Shown here: positions 13,026-23,563 of the stretch, one piece after another
Layout of the letters: each line of letters begins with the position of its first letter
Position numbering within the stretch: position 1 is the first letter of the stretch
Origin: Canariomyces notabilis
Taxonomy: Eukaryota; Ascomycota; Sordariomycetes; Sordariales; Chaetomiaceae
Length of the DNA stretch: 64,000 nucleotides
Direction: 5' to 3'
Assembly (NCBI RefSeq): GCF_033297395.1
Contig: NW_027041853.1
Coordinates: 175,698 to 239,697, forward strand
Made by a program: the position numbers and the translations under genes
The notes under the pieces: model-generated
Told to the model about the DNA's origin: nothing
What the model saw: the letters and a program-made list of their open reading frames with translations, nothing else
Databases searched by the model: none

Positions 13026-16000
13026 ATGCCGGTGAGCTTGAAGATCGATGGCCAGCCTGATGACGACACGCGCAACCAAGAACCACCGCGATCGCTCCAA
13101 GACCCCGTATTTCGGCCACCTCAGACATTTCGATCCACATCTGCATTGGCGACCATGGCTTCATCCGAGCAGTCGCCGTCGCAGCAGAGCCACTACTTAG
13201 AGCTGGCCGAGTCGACTTTTACGCCTTTGTCCATGGACAGCAGCGAAGTTTACCTATCAGACAGCACCCAAAGCCGCGAAGGAGGTCGAATTGCACAGAA
13301 GCTGAGTGCTGAAGCAGAGACGGACTGGCTGCTGCGCCGAGCCAGAAGTGCTGAACATTTGAGAAGCAGCGCGTCGGCCAGCGTCAGCCCGGCCCCAGCT
13401 GGCAGCACGATTCTTCGCGGCCCAGCGTCAACCGTCAGCGCCATGGTCCAATCGTTCGAGGCGCTCCACGCAGCGAATGCTGCAAGGAAATACGAGCTTC
13501 TCTCGGCAAAAAGTCATGGCCATCCCCCTGGAGGAGTGGTCTCACCTCCGTCGACCATTTCGCCGTCTCCATCAACAACTCCCAGCGGCGAGCACCACGT
13601 TGTTGCCGGCGCTCCTGGCGCTACTGCGGGTCCCGATGCAGCATCCCAGATAAAGTTGACCGCAGCCCCTGTCACGGCGGATACTGATCCATCAGTGCCT
13701 GACTTGAGTCCGTCCCGGGCACATGACGATTCCTCGGGTTTGTCACTTTCTGCTACATCCGAACCCGCTCCTTTTTCGTCCGTCGCTGCAACCGACTCTA
13801 CCCTAATTCGACTTACACCCACAACAGCGAGTCCGCAAACCCCGAACCCAGCCATTCCCAGCCCGACCCAGTCGCCCATTGTTCGTACCTCGTCGGCCGC
13901 AAGTCTGACCCTCAGCCACCCCGCTCCGGATGTGAACAAACGTTCCCAAGCAGGCGGATTCCTCGGGAACATTGCAGCTCTCGAGGCCTCTGCCGAGCGG
14001 CTGTCCATGACTGATTCCATCGAACGCGCTATCCGTGAAGAAAACGACGAACTGAAGCGAAGCGAGAGCCGGCGATCGTCGGTACTTCAAGCGACTCGCG
14101 CGAGGGCAACCTCAGCGTCAGACAGCGCGTCGGCATTCGGACAGTCGCAACTTAGCAGGCACAATTCGATACTGGAGATTAACAGTGCAGCACGGATCGG
14201 AGGATACTCGCCTGGGGGTTACATAATGAGCCCGAACAATTCCATGTCGGCCGCCTCTACTCGTCTTCGCTCGGGGAGCAAAGCGAGCTCGGTTGGCATG
14301 CCGCCGTCCATACCAGGGCATCCAGATCCAATCGATAGTGACTCTGCCCAGGAAGTTCGCTTTCTCCCCCGGCATGGCCCTGGAAAGGCATCGACTAGAA
14401 GCGTCGCGAGCAAGCTGTCTCTCGTGCAGATTGCTGAGCTTGATCTCCCGACCGGCTTGACGAAGGAGGCATTCGAGGAGGCCGATCGTGCGGCTGCCGC
14501 GGGAGCAGACCCGGTAGATGAGGATGCTATCCGGGCGAGCGCACATCAGTTCATCGAGGCAGAGTTTGCAGACGAAGTCGATGTCTTGCAACCCATGTTG
14601 GCACAGCCGGCTGCAGATGAGCAAGCTGGGCGACTGCACCTTCACCAGCCGGATCAGTACCCTCATTATATGCCACAGGGGAGCAATGATGAGAGGCCGA
14701 CGTCTTCGGGTTCCGGGGCAACGTATGATCAGGCACAGGCGGCGTTTGGTGACTTTGATGGGGTTCACTGTGACCCTGAGGCTAGCGATTTGCCGACTCC
14801 GGAGACGCAAGCATTGCCCGAATCGCAACCTCAGCCGCAAACTACCCTTCCCCCACGGCCCACGTCCTATTTTGACCCAACAACAAGGCAGCAGATGCTC
14901 TACTATCCGGCGCCGGTCCCTGCTATGCTGAATCTTCCGCCCAAGTTGTCCAAGAAACCTAAGAAGGCGGCAGCGGCCAAGGACACACGCCGGTCTCAGA
15001 TCCTGAGTGCTATGCCGCCCGCAGCTCGGGAATCTCGGGTCTGGTTGCCCGACCCGCTCGAGGGCTTACGCGATGGTCCAGACGAGGATCACTTCTTGGG
15101 CGGAACTAGCAGCGAGGAGCAACCGCCATCACATGCCAAGCAGGCTTCGGAGGCGAGCACCATCCAGCCTCCGTCTCCAGCCCCACAACCGCCAGAAATC
15201 CGCAAACCTCCGCGGTTGACAGTTGGAGACAACCGCAAATCGCGCTTGGGTCCCATCGATGGTGCGCCGCCACAACTGCGGGCAAGTGCCTTTTTTGAGC
15301 TGCCTTCAGCCCCTGTCAAGATTGAGTTGAAGGGCGGTTCCGCTATGGACACTTTGGATAGTATCCTCGATGCTTCGGCAGCGGCTCCCGTCAATGCCTT
15401 TACCGACCACTCTTTTGCCGGTAAGCTCGGTGCAGAGGTGTACGGACCGGAGAAGAAGAAAAAGGTGAAGAAAACAGCACCTGCATCTGCACCTGCACCG
15501 ACGGTTGAACCAAAGAGCCCTAGCGGGCCTAAGAAGCTTGTCAAGAGGAACTCCAGCGCCAACCTGCTTGAGCCGCCGACACCAGGGCACAAGAAACGAG
15601 CTAGCCACTTTTCCCTATTCGGCGGGAAACGTGATGCTGCAGAGGCATCCGATAGCGATGTGGACGAAACCAGAAGCGGGCTGGCAGGCATGCAGGACGA
15701 CTCTCGTTCTCATGACGGGCAAGCTTCCCCGAATCAACTGGCCCCTGGCTCGGATGAAGGATCAGAGGAGGAGGAGGCGGAAGAAGAGGGAGAAGAGCTT
15801 TATCAGGGCCCTCCCACAACGCTCCTTGCCGAACTGCAGCTGCGGAAACAACAAAACAAAATGCGGACCCGTCCGCTCACGCATGTCTATCCTAATGGTA
15901 TGCATAGCACTCTCTTGGAACTGGATGCCGTTGCGGAAGTGGAGCGCAAAGTCAGGAAGACAAAACGTGTCAATCTCGCCTGGGAGGACCCTAACAGCAT

Positions 16001-17333
16001 CCCCGTCCGTCCGGAAGATGAGGATGATGACGATGTCCCGCTCGGCATGCTCTACGTACAGAAGGCTACCGGCAACCGCTCGACCATGGATATCAGCGCC
16101 CTGATGAGTGAGGTTAACCGCCCACTCGGTTTGCTGGAGCGCCGCGAGCTGGAGGATAACGAACCTCTGAGCCGCCGCCGCGACCGGCTGCAGGGCAAGG
16201 AGAGCACTCAATTGCCCCTCTCCCTCGAGGTAATGCAGAAACGCCTGAGCCACATGCCGCTTACAAGCCCCGGCACCGGCCCTGCTGCTTCTGGTCTACG
16301 GTCTCAGTCCAGGCTTACCTTGCCCTTGCACTCCGGGGGCCGATCCGTCGGGGGCTCCGTACCAGGCTCGGTCTCCGGCCAGGACCAGCCCGAAGCCGAG
16401 GATAGCGAGCCCGAAATCGAGGGCGAGACGCTGGCAGCCCGCAAGGCGCGCCTGGCTGCCGAGAATCCGCTCCCTCGCGCTCGCCCGGTCAGTGGCGTCT
16501 TCTCAGCTGAATTGCTCAGCCAGTTTGGCGGCGCCGACGACGAACCGTCTCAGTCTGACGGCAAGGCCAAGTCCACAGCCGGCGGGGCGCACAGCCGAAG
16601 CACCTCGGCGGATTGGGGCAAACAGGACAAACCCCCAACCCTTGACGTCCCAGTTGCGGAGGAAGAAGAGACGCTTGGCCAGCGCCGGCGTAGACTGCAG
16701 CTTGAGCGTGAGGCCCGCGAGAGGGAAATGGCTGCCGGCGCCCGCACCGCCACTCCTCTTGATCCACTTAACGCCGCAAGCCGCCCACCACTTTCCCGAC
16801 CGCTGTCAATGGCTGACGTGCTCACTGTGCACCCCGTTGACCAGAACGCCGTGAGCCTGCACCTGCACCCGGCCGAACAGGAGCGCTTGAGGAGGGAAGC
16901 CGAGGCCGCCCGCGCCCAGAAGGAGAAGGAGGTCAAAATGGCGATGTTAAGGGCCCAGATGCCGACCTCGTTGCCTGTCACGGCCGTCGGGGCCCGCACG
17001 GGGGGTTATATGGGCGGGAGGTTCAATAATGGACTTGGTGGGGCTGGGCCGATGGCGGCGGGGAGTAGTTTGAGTTTGGGGTATGGTGGTGGTATGGCTC
17101 AGATGGGGGTTGGGGTTCAGCAGCAAAGGACTAGTACCCTGCTTGGGACTGGGCATCTGGCTGGGGGGCCGTATGGAGCTGGGCCTGGGTATGCGTCGTC
17201 GTCGCCGAATGTGAATATGCTGCCGGTGGGCATGCCGGCGGGTGCGGCATATGATGGGAGGGGAATGCCCATGAACATGAATGGAGGGGGGAATGATATG
17301 GTTGAGCGGTGGAGGCAGGGGGTGCTGCCTTGA
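13026..17333 (+). CDS. Very large disordered fungal protein with repeated PL/TL-xx-RR-xRL motifs
   Basis: One uninterrupted exon, 1435 residues. The start is the first ATG of the frame and has a good context (CGCCATGCC). Most of the protein is Ser/Pro/Ala-rich and predicted disordered, with many Ser-Pro pairs. Conserved-looking islands lie in the C-terminal third: TTLLAELQLRKQQNKMRTRP, YPNGMHSTLLELDAVAEVER and KRVNLAWEDPNSIP. After these an acid-then-basic motif recurs: RPLGLLERRELE, EPLSRRRDRLQ, ETLAARKARLA and ETLGQRRRRLQLERE. The extreme C-terminus is Gly/Met-rich low complexity. The islands look like those of uncharacterised sordariomycete proteins. The composition would fit a phosphorylated scaffold for cortical or signalling complexes, but that is inference. 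Confidence 0.8.
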   Translation: MPVSLKIDGQPDDDTRNQEPPRSLQDPVFRPPQTFRSTSALATMASSEQSPSQQSHYLELAESTFTPLSMDSSEVYLSDSTQSREGGRIAQKLSAEAETDWLLRRARSAEHLRSSASASVSPAPAGSTILRGPASTVSAMVQSFEALHAANAARKYELLSAKSHGHPPGGVVSPPSTISPSPSTTPSGEHHVVAGAPGATAGPDAASQIKLTAAPVTADTDPSVPDLSPSRAHDDSSGLSLSATSEPAPFSSVAATDSTLIRLTPTTASPQTPNPAIPSPTQSPIVRTSSAASLTLSHPAPDVNKRSQAGGFLGNIAALEASAERLSMTDSIERAIREENDELKRSESRRSSVLQATRARATSASDSASAFGQSQLSRHNSILEINSAARIGGYSPGGYIMSPNNSMSAASTRLRSGSKASSVGMPPSIPGHPDPIDSDSAQEVRFLPRHGPGKASTRSVASKLSLVQIAELDLPTGLTKEAFEEADRAAAAGADPVDEDAIRASAHQFIEAEFADEVDVLQPMLAQPAADEQAGRLHLHQPDQYPHYMPQGSNDERPTSSGSGATYDQAQAAFGDFDGVHCDPEASDLPTPETQALPESQPQPQTTLPPRPTSYFDPTTRQQMLYYPAPVPAMLNLPPKLSKKPKKAAAAKDTRRSQILSAMPPAARESRVWLPDPLEGLRDGPDEDHFLGGTSSEEQPPSHAKQASEASTIQPPSPAPQPPEIRKPPRLTVGDNRKSRLGPIDGAPPQLRASAFFELPSAPVKIELKGGSAMDTLDSILDASAAAPVNAFTDHSFAGKLGAEVYGPEKKKKVKKTAPASAPAPTVEPKSPSGPKKLVKRNSSANLLEPPTPGHKKRASHFSLFGGKRDAAEASDSDVDETRSGLAGMQDDSRSHDGQASPNQLAPGSDEGSEEEEAEEEGEELYQGPPTTLLAELQLRKQQNKMRTRPLTHVYPNGMHSTLLELDAVAEVERKVRKTKRVNLAWEDPNSIPVRPEDEDDDDVPLGMLYVQKATGNRSTMDISALMSEVNRPLGLLERRELEDNEPLSRRRDRLQGKESTQLPLSLEVMQKRLSHMPLTSPGTGPAASGLRSQSRLTLPLHSGGRSVGGSVPGSVSGQDQPEAEDSEPEIEGETLAARKARLAAENPLPRARPVSGVFSAELLSQFGGADDEPSQSDGKAKSTAGGAHSRSTSADWGKQDKPPTLDVPVAEEEETLGQRRRRLQLEREAREREMAAGARTATPLDPLNAASRPPLSRPLSMADVLTVHPVDQNAVSLHLHPAEQERLRREAEAARAQKEKEVKMAMLRAQMPTSLPVTAVGARTGGYMGGRFNNGLGGAGPMAAGSSLSLGYGGGMAQMGVGVQQQRTSTLLGTGHLAGGPYGAGPGYASSSPNVNMLPVGMPAGAAYDGRGMPMNMNGGGNDMVERWRQGVLP

Positions 17334-18384
17334 CCTTCTGTCTCGGGCTGATCGAGTTGTGTTGTGTTCATACATAACAGGTTGAACACGGCACAGCACT
17401 GCATTGGGTGAGCTTGATACTTCATGTTGGGTTTGCTGCATTGCATTCCATAGCATAGCATAGCGTGTGAGGGTTACTTGTGGGTAGAAGTAGAAGTAAT
17501 ATAAAGATGTAGATTACTAGTATATACACGTTCCTGGTTTTCACCTTATACTAGCAGCAGCCACTCCTATAGCCCCTCGAGGCCTAAACATAGACCCCTT
17601 AACCGTTGACTTCTCGACGGCGTTGACTAACCGGACTATATAGTTGTGTGTATTGCTAGTACTGTACATGGAACTTAACTGAAACTACGACGCTTATAAA
17701 ATAAGTATAATCCTCAATTGATTCTTCAAGTAATAAAATACTGATGGGTAAGTGATCGTGTACCCCATATGTCCTGAAACTGAACGCAATCATTGATATA
17801 GGATTAGCCCGCGCCGATACTCAAGGTACCTATATAACTGAATGCGACACAACGGACAATCACCGAACACTTGTCCGGTAAGTGGTACAAGTACCTTACT
17901 ACCCCAATTATAGGCGGCGAGGGGCAGTGTGTGGTCAAGGCTGTGGCATTTAGAATGAAATAAGAGCGTGCGTAGCTGAGGGCAGCATCCCTAATTGCTC
18001 CGTCATTGAGCATCATCAGCGAGGGGAGGCAGATGAGATCAGCATGATGGGCGCTAGCTATGTTATCATTGCCAAACATCAAAGGAACCCCTACTCCTCA
18101 TTTAGAAGCTTTGGTAGGACGGCGCCAGCTATGGTCGGGAAGCTTATGATGTAACTGTGATGAAAAGCCAGCACATGTTTCTGCGCGACTTCCATCATCG
18201 AACAAAGCAATGGTCTCTGTAATCATGATGCTAGGTCGTGAATACAAAAGGATGTGTTCATCAAGGCCTTCGCTCAGCTTTACATTCAACTTGAAGCTTC
18301 TCGAGTCCAGTTCTCAGAGGAGTTAACAAACAGAACTGAGCAAAGCTGGAACCACATACTAGTAGACGACGATCATCAGGGATA
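17334..18384. other. Intergenic, about 1 kb
   Basis: AT-richer DNA with a short TAGCA/TAGCATAGCA simple repeat near 17450-17465 and a TACCTA-type word near 17825. No gene seen. Confidence 0.5.
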
Positions 18385-19555
18385 ATGGACAAGGCGAAGG
18401 ATATCGCCCAAAGGGTTCTTCACCCGCACAAGGAGGGAGCCGCCGGGGCGGAGCGGCACCCGCAGACCGGTCAGGCCGCTGCTGCTGCTGGCGGGGAGCG
18501 ACACCCGCCGCCGCAGCCGGCCCAGGGTCAGGGACAAACCAGTACTACGTCCACGGGAGCGGCTAAGCCAGGAGGAGTCGGCGAGACAGGCCTAGAACGC
18601 GACCTCGAGCCCAAGCCCACAAAGGTGCACCTGCCGACTCCCGGCAGCGAAGCCGAGGGAACTGCACCATACATTCCCTCAGGCAAGCTCCGGGGTAAGC
18701 GGGCGCTGATCACGGGCGGCGACTCGGGCATCGGGCGGGCCGTGGCCATCATGTTTGCCATGGAGGGCGCGAAGGTGGCCATCGCCTACCTCCCCGCCGA
18801 GGAGGCTGATGCGCAGCACACGCGCGCCCAGGTCGAGAAGAATGGTGGCCAGGCGGTGTTGCTGGCGGGGGATCTGAGTGCGAGCAGGAATTGTGTGGAT
18901 GTGGTTGAGCGCGCGGTGGCGGGGTTGGGGGGCGGGATTGATGTCTTGGTGAATAACGCGGCGTATAGGGAGGAGAGGGGGGATATTGGGGATATTACCG
19001 AGTAAGTCGCCAGCTGGAGATCTTGATCATACTCCTTACCAGGACTGACTCGGCGTGATCTACCCTACATGCAGTGAGCAGTGGTACACCACCTTCCGCA
19101 CCAACATCGACTCGTACTTCCACATCACCAAGGCCGCGCTCCGCCACATGTCGCCGGGCGCGAGCATCATCAACAGCACCTCAGTGGACGCGTACATTGG
19201 CGTGCCGACGCGGGTCGACTACGCGGCAAGCAAGGGTGCCGTCGTGGCCTTCACGCGGGCGCTATCGAACCAGCTCGTCAAGCGCGGAATCCGTGTTAAT
19301 GCCGTCGCTGCCGGCCCGACCTGGACCCCGATGCTGGCTGTCACCACGAGCGGTGGCGGTGCAGGTGGTGAAGAAGGGGGCAAGGGAGGAGGAGGTGCTG
19401 GTGTCCATCATCGACTGGGTTATCACACCCCCATGGACCGTCTCGGTCAGCCAGCCGAGGTGGCGACTAGCTATGTGTTTCTTGCGAGTGGAGATGCGGC
19501 GTTTATGAGTGGGCAGACGATGCATCCTAATGGAGGTATTGTGGTTAATGGATAG
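18385..19555 (+). CDS. Short-chain dehydrogenase/reductase with low-complexity N-terminal extension
   Basis: Two exons, 18385-19001 and 19075-19555, joined by a 73-nt GTAAGT..GCAG intron; 365 residues. Classical SDR signatures: the nucleotide-binding motif TGGDSGIGR, the NNAA motif (VNNAAY), catalytic Ser in INSTS and the YAASK Tyr-Lys pair, then the PMDRLGQPAEVA and SGQTMHPNGG segments of the glucose/ribitol dehydrogenase-like subgroup. Residues 1-100 are an added Gln/Gly/Pro/His-rich stretch without a clear targeting signal, longer than in bacterial members. A Gly-rich insert (GGGAGGEEGGKGGGG) sits where the flexible substrate loop is expected. The NAD(P)-dependent substrate cannot be told from the sequence. 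These proteins are often stress-induced in fungi (family knowledge). Confidence 0.9.
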
Positions 19556-20348
19556 GGGGTTAAGGGGTTCGGCCGGTGGTGATGATGATCATGTCCCCCT
19601 GGGCTATGATGCCATCCATCCATCATGTAATATTTGCCCTCTAAGCATTCCGGTGTTGCCCAGGAAAGATTGGCATGGGCAGTGTAAGTCTAGTCTACCA
19701 ATTCTTATGGTCAGCGAATCACCAAAGAATTGAGATTGAAAATCGACATGAACCCCTTTGCTTTGCAGGTTGACGAACGAGCTGCGAAATCTACTCGTGC
19801 TTCTTCGGAGTTTAACTGCCCACTTCTCCCACGCCGGATTTCCTGGTAAATCGTGTCATTATATGAATCACGCTATGCTTGTATATTGAAAGTTGTTGAT
19901 TAATAGTGTTTCCGAAACGCCTTGAAGCGCTTTGGTAGCGAGCTCAATTCGTGTAAATGCATGTCCGTAAGTAGATATTTTGTCGAATCTCCACCGTGTT
20001 CGAAAACTTAGGTATCTTATCTCGTACCATCTGTGTGTTTACGGTGTAAGTTTCAATTCGAGTTGCCGGTAAGTCCGTATTATAACGTATGATAGCCCGA
20101 TGCCGTGACTTCGGTGCTTAGGTATTTCAGCCGACGCAATCCGGCAGGCGCTCTGAGCTCGTGCTCGTGCCTGCATCAACGTCGTCGAATCGTCATCCTT
20201 CAATTCCCAGCCAACAATCCACCACGCACCGCAACGCCGACCGCAAGACATGTAGCGGCTCGATACCTTATCTTTGCGACAGAACACGGAGGATCAGGCA
20301 ATAACAAACCCTTCCCACAACACCTACCTAATCATCACCGACCCCACC
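19556..20348. other. Intergenic, about 0.8 kb
   Basis: 3' flank of the SDR gene and 5' flank of BTN1. A pyrimidine-rich stretch just before 20349 would suit a fungal promoter/5' UTR. No gene seen. Confidence 0.5.
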
Positions 20349-21817
20349 ATGAACCGGTCACCCTCGTCTTCAGGCCTCCTCCCGCTTCCCGGCGCGCCCT
20401 CCTCCTCCTGGGCCCTCTACCGCGCCCGCCTTTCGACCCTCTTCCACAGCGCTGACACGTCAGTGCTGATTGCCTTTTGGCTGTTTGGTTCGTCCCCGCC
20501 TCCCTTCCTAGTCTCCCTCCTTTCTCCTCCTAACCACCGCTAACCTGTTGGAGTTCGAACACAGGCCTGATCAACAACGTACTCTACGTCCTAATCCTCT
20601 CCGCGGCACAAGACCTCGTCGGGTCCTCCATCCCCAAAGGCGTCGTCCTGCTCGCCGACGTGGCGCCGTCCTTCGCCACAAAACTCGTCGCGCCCTACTT
20701 CATCCACCGCGTGCCCTATGCCGTGCGCATCCCCGTCTTTGCCGCGCTGTCCTCGGCCGGCATGCTCCTTGTCGCGCTGTCTCCCTCCTCGTCCATTGGT
20801 GTCAAGATGCTTGGGGTTGTGCTGGCCAGTCTGAGCAGCGGTGGTGGAGAGCTCAGCTTTTTGGGCCTGACGCATTACTACGGGCATATGAGTCTTGCTG
20901 CGTGGGGGAGTGGGACGGGGGGTGCGGGACTGGCTGGGGCGGGGTTGTATGTGGTCCTGACGAGTTGGTTGGGGTTGGGGGTTAGGGGGAGTTTGTTGGC
21001 GGCGGCGGTGTTGCCGGGGGTGATGCTGGCTGCGTTTTTTGGGGTGCTGCCGAAGGCTGGGTTGGAGAGTAAAAGGGGGAAGGGCGGGTATGAGCGGGTG
21101 GGTGGTGCAGAAGGGGAGGATGGCGGCGACGAGGAGGACTTTGAGGACGTGCCGAGGAGCATGGCGTCGAGTAGTCTGCTCGCGCCTGGCCCGTCGGTCG
21201 CGGCTACGGCTTATCGCTCGGCGCCTCATCAACATCATACAAAGGAGTCGTCGTCGCTTTGGGCGAACCTCCGCCGCGCGAGAGCGCTGTTCCTGCCGTA
21301 CATGCTCCCACTGCTGTTGGTTTACGTCGCCGAGTACACCATCAACCAGGGCGTCTCGCCGACGTTGCTGTTTCCGCTCCAGCACTCGCCCTTCTCCGAG
21401 TTCCGCGCCTTCTACCCCTTTTACGGCTTCCTGTACCAGCTTGGCGTCTTCATCTCGCGGTCTTCGACACCGTTCGTCCGTATTCACCATTTGTATCTGC
21501 CCTCGTTGCTGCAGGTTGCCAACCTGGTCCTCCTGACGCTCCACGCGCTGTTCAACTTTCTACCCTCCGTCTATCTTGTGTTCATTGTCATATTCTGGGA
21601 GGGCTTGCTTGGCGGGGCCGTCTATGTCAACACGTTTGCCGAGATCATGGAGAACGTGCCCGTCGATGAGCGCGAGTTTAGCCTGGGCGCCACGTCAGTC
21701 AGTGATAGCGGAGGCATCTGTATTGCCAGTTTTTTGGGCATGGCCATGGAGGTGTGGCTATGCCGATGGCAGGTCGAACATGGGAGAGACTATTGCCGTC
21801 GTATCGAAGCGAGCTGA
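20349..21817 (+). CDS. BTN1: Battenin/CLN3 family vacuolar membrane protein
   Basis: Two exons, 20349-20487 and 20565-21817, with a 77-nt intron GTTCGT..ACAG; 463 residues, the usual length for fungal Btn1. The start is the ATG of MNRSPSSSGLLPLPG. Battenin hallmarks are visible: the first membrane segment with LINNVLYVLILSAAQDLVG, LADVAPSFATKL, the LSSGGGELSFLGLTHYYG loop, and late segments LPLLLVYVAEYTINQGVSPT and GGAVYVNTFAEI. An acidic cytosolic loop lies near residues 240-280. The yeast protein sits in the vacuolar membrane and affects vacuolar pH and basic amino acid transport (family knowledge). The donor GTTCGT is unusual but preserves the conserved FWLFGLINN junction. Confidence 0.95.
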
Positions 21818-22310
21818 AAGAAGGCTGTCACTCGACTGGTTCAGTTTGCTGAGAAAAGTATCGTGAAGAGGTGTGAACACAAAAGCGATATTCACAGCTG
21901 TTGAGATGCACGCTCACATGGAATGGGCCGGCCTACTCCGTGTGTTCACCCTAGAAGCGTCCGATAGGGATGACGACGCTACCGGACAGGCCAGTCGAGT
22001 TGTCGGGCCAAGTGAATGAGAAAGTGAGGAGCTAAATCATGGTAAGTAAACGTCAGAACCATTCTGCTTCTGCTCTCGGTAATCAAGGGGACTAATTCCT
22101 CCGAGTCAATCAATAATAGCAATAGTGGTGCGTTGCAGTCGCTTTTTAGGCTCTATTGACTTACCGGGCGCTAGAGATCTGCTGGAGTCTCCCGCCTCTT
22201 TCTGTTCTATCATTTCTCGCCAAATCTAAAAGGAGTGGCCCCATTCAGATACTCCTGTTTCTTTCTCCCAACAGACGACGTCACGGTGTTTTTGGGACAT
22301 TGCTCTCGCA
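21818..22310. other. Intergenic, about 0.5 kb
   Basis: 3' flank of BTN1. No gene, RNA or repeat seen. Confidence 0.45.
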
Positions 22311-23155
22311 ATGCGGTTCCAACGACGCTCGGTTGAACTGCTCTTGATGGGACTGGGCGAGCTCGCAAAACTCGTTCAAGCCGGCCATCCCTCTCCCCCA
22401 TCAGGTTTGCTTCGGAGCCCCCGACAGCCAACACCCAACCCATTCGACTGGCTGGACTTGGACGCAAGTGGCATCTCATCGACACCAGGCACTGCACAAT
22501 GTGCTGTGGTCATGTCATGGGACAGTTTGGCATTCCCTAATGCACGTATCGCCTCGGCTGGAGGTCAGATCGAGTGTCGGCAGCGGCTGGTCTTTCAGGG
22601 CCTGCCTACTAGCTCGTACTTTACTATCTATGCTGTGAAAGTCTCGGGGGTGTTGAATCTCGAAGCGGGGGCTTTCGTTGATAACGTCGAGGTTGGGGTT
22701 GAGTACTTGCCAGTGAGTCCGCCTCTCTCCCGTCCCCATCTCCACTCCCACCCGCCAACCCCCCCCCTAAAGCTACGCCTTCTTGAGATCCAGCGGCTCA
22801 CGCACCGACGCATTATTTAAAGCCACCCACCTCGCCTTCGTCAAAGTCCACAACCGACTCGGCAAGCAACACGACCCTCCCCTACGGCAGAAGCGGCCAG
22901 GCATACCGGGGCGTCTTCAACCTGACCATGAACCTATGGCCGATTACTACGGGGCCACAGACTCCCCGTGGTAGGTCAAGCTGTGTGGCACGGCCTGAGC
23001 TGGCGCTCACACTGCGCGTGTCGGTATCCCGTAAGCAGCGGCGGGGCTTGGATGCTGAAGGTATTGCTGCCTTGAGTCGTCGCCTTGAGATGGCGGCGCC
23101 GGCGGTTGAGCAGTTGCAGGTGGGAGTTTATCCTGGTTGGGGAAGGTGTCCGTGA
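22311..23155 (+). CDS. Doubtful small protein, weakly DUF4360-like
   Basis: Proposed exons 22311-22712 and 22823-23155 (strong GTGAGT donor, weak TTTAAAG acceptor), 244 residues. Residues about 55-130 follow the pattern of fungal DUF4360 secreted proteins: a PGTA segment, SWDSLAFPNARIASAGGQ, a Cys-led strand (IECRQRLVFQGLP), then SGVLNLEAGA. However, I see no signal peptide and the end lacks the usual final Trp/Cys strand. This could be a decayed gene or have a different first exon. The family assignment is tentative, and the second exon rests only on frame and one acceptor. Confidence 0.33.
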
Positions 23156-23563
23156 TGCTACGTACTGCTAGGGGGCGAAGGTTGCGTTGGTTGGAGACTT
23201 GATGGGCTGGGTTCGAAGCGGTCTGGGCGAGCCTGAGGGGCTCGGGAGTGAGGTTGAAGGCTCCCAGCCGGCGCAAAATGGGACAGAGCCTGAAAGTAAA
23301 CTCGAAGCAAAAAGGCCAAGTCACCGGCATAGTTTTCAAACTAAGCAGCCTGGCGGTCAAACGGAAGTTCTCTCCAGGCCTCACAAAATAATACTTCATG
23401 TTAAGACCCTGCAATCAACGGCATTATGTACTAGTAAGTACAGACGCATATTACTAAACAGTTTCGTAGTGCATAAACCTTAACACCACCGACAGAATCG
23501 ACGCCGGCTAATCGGCTACTTCTCAGATTCCCCAATCACCACCAGTTAACTACACGCCAGCAA
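23156..23563. other. Intergenic, 0.4 kb
   Basis: Flank between two convergent genes. Nothing recognisable. Confidence 0.45.

Noticed and set aside
20591..21544. 317-codon minus-strand frame opposite BTN1
   Set aside because: Antisense shadow of a well-conserved gene; Arg/Gln/His-rich with no domain.
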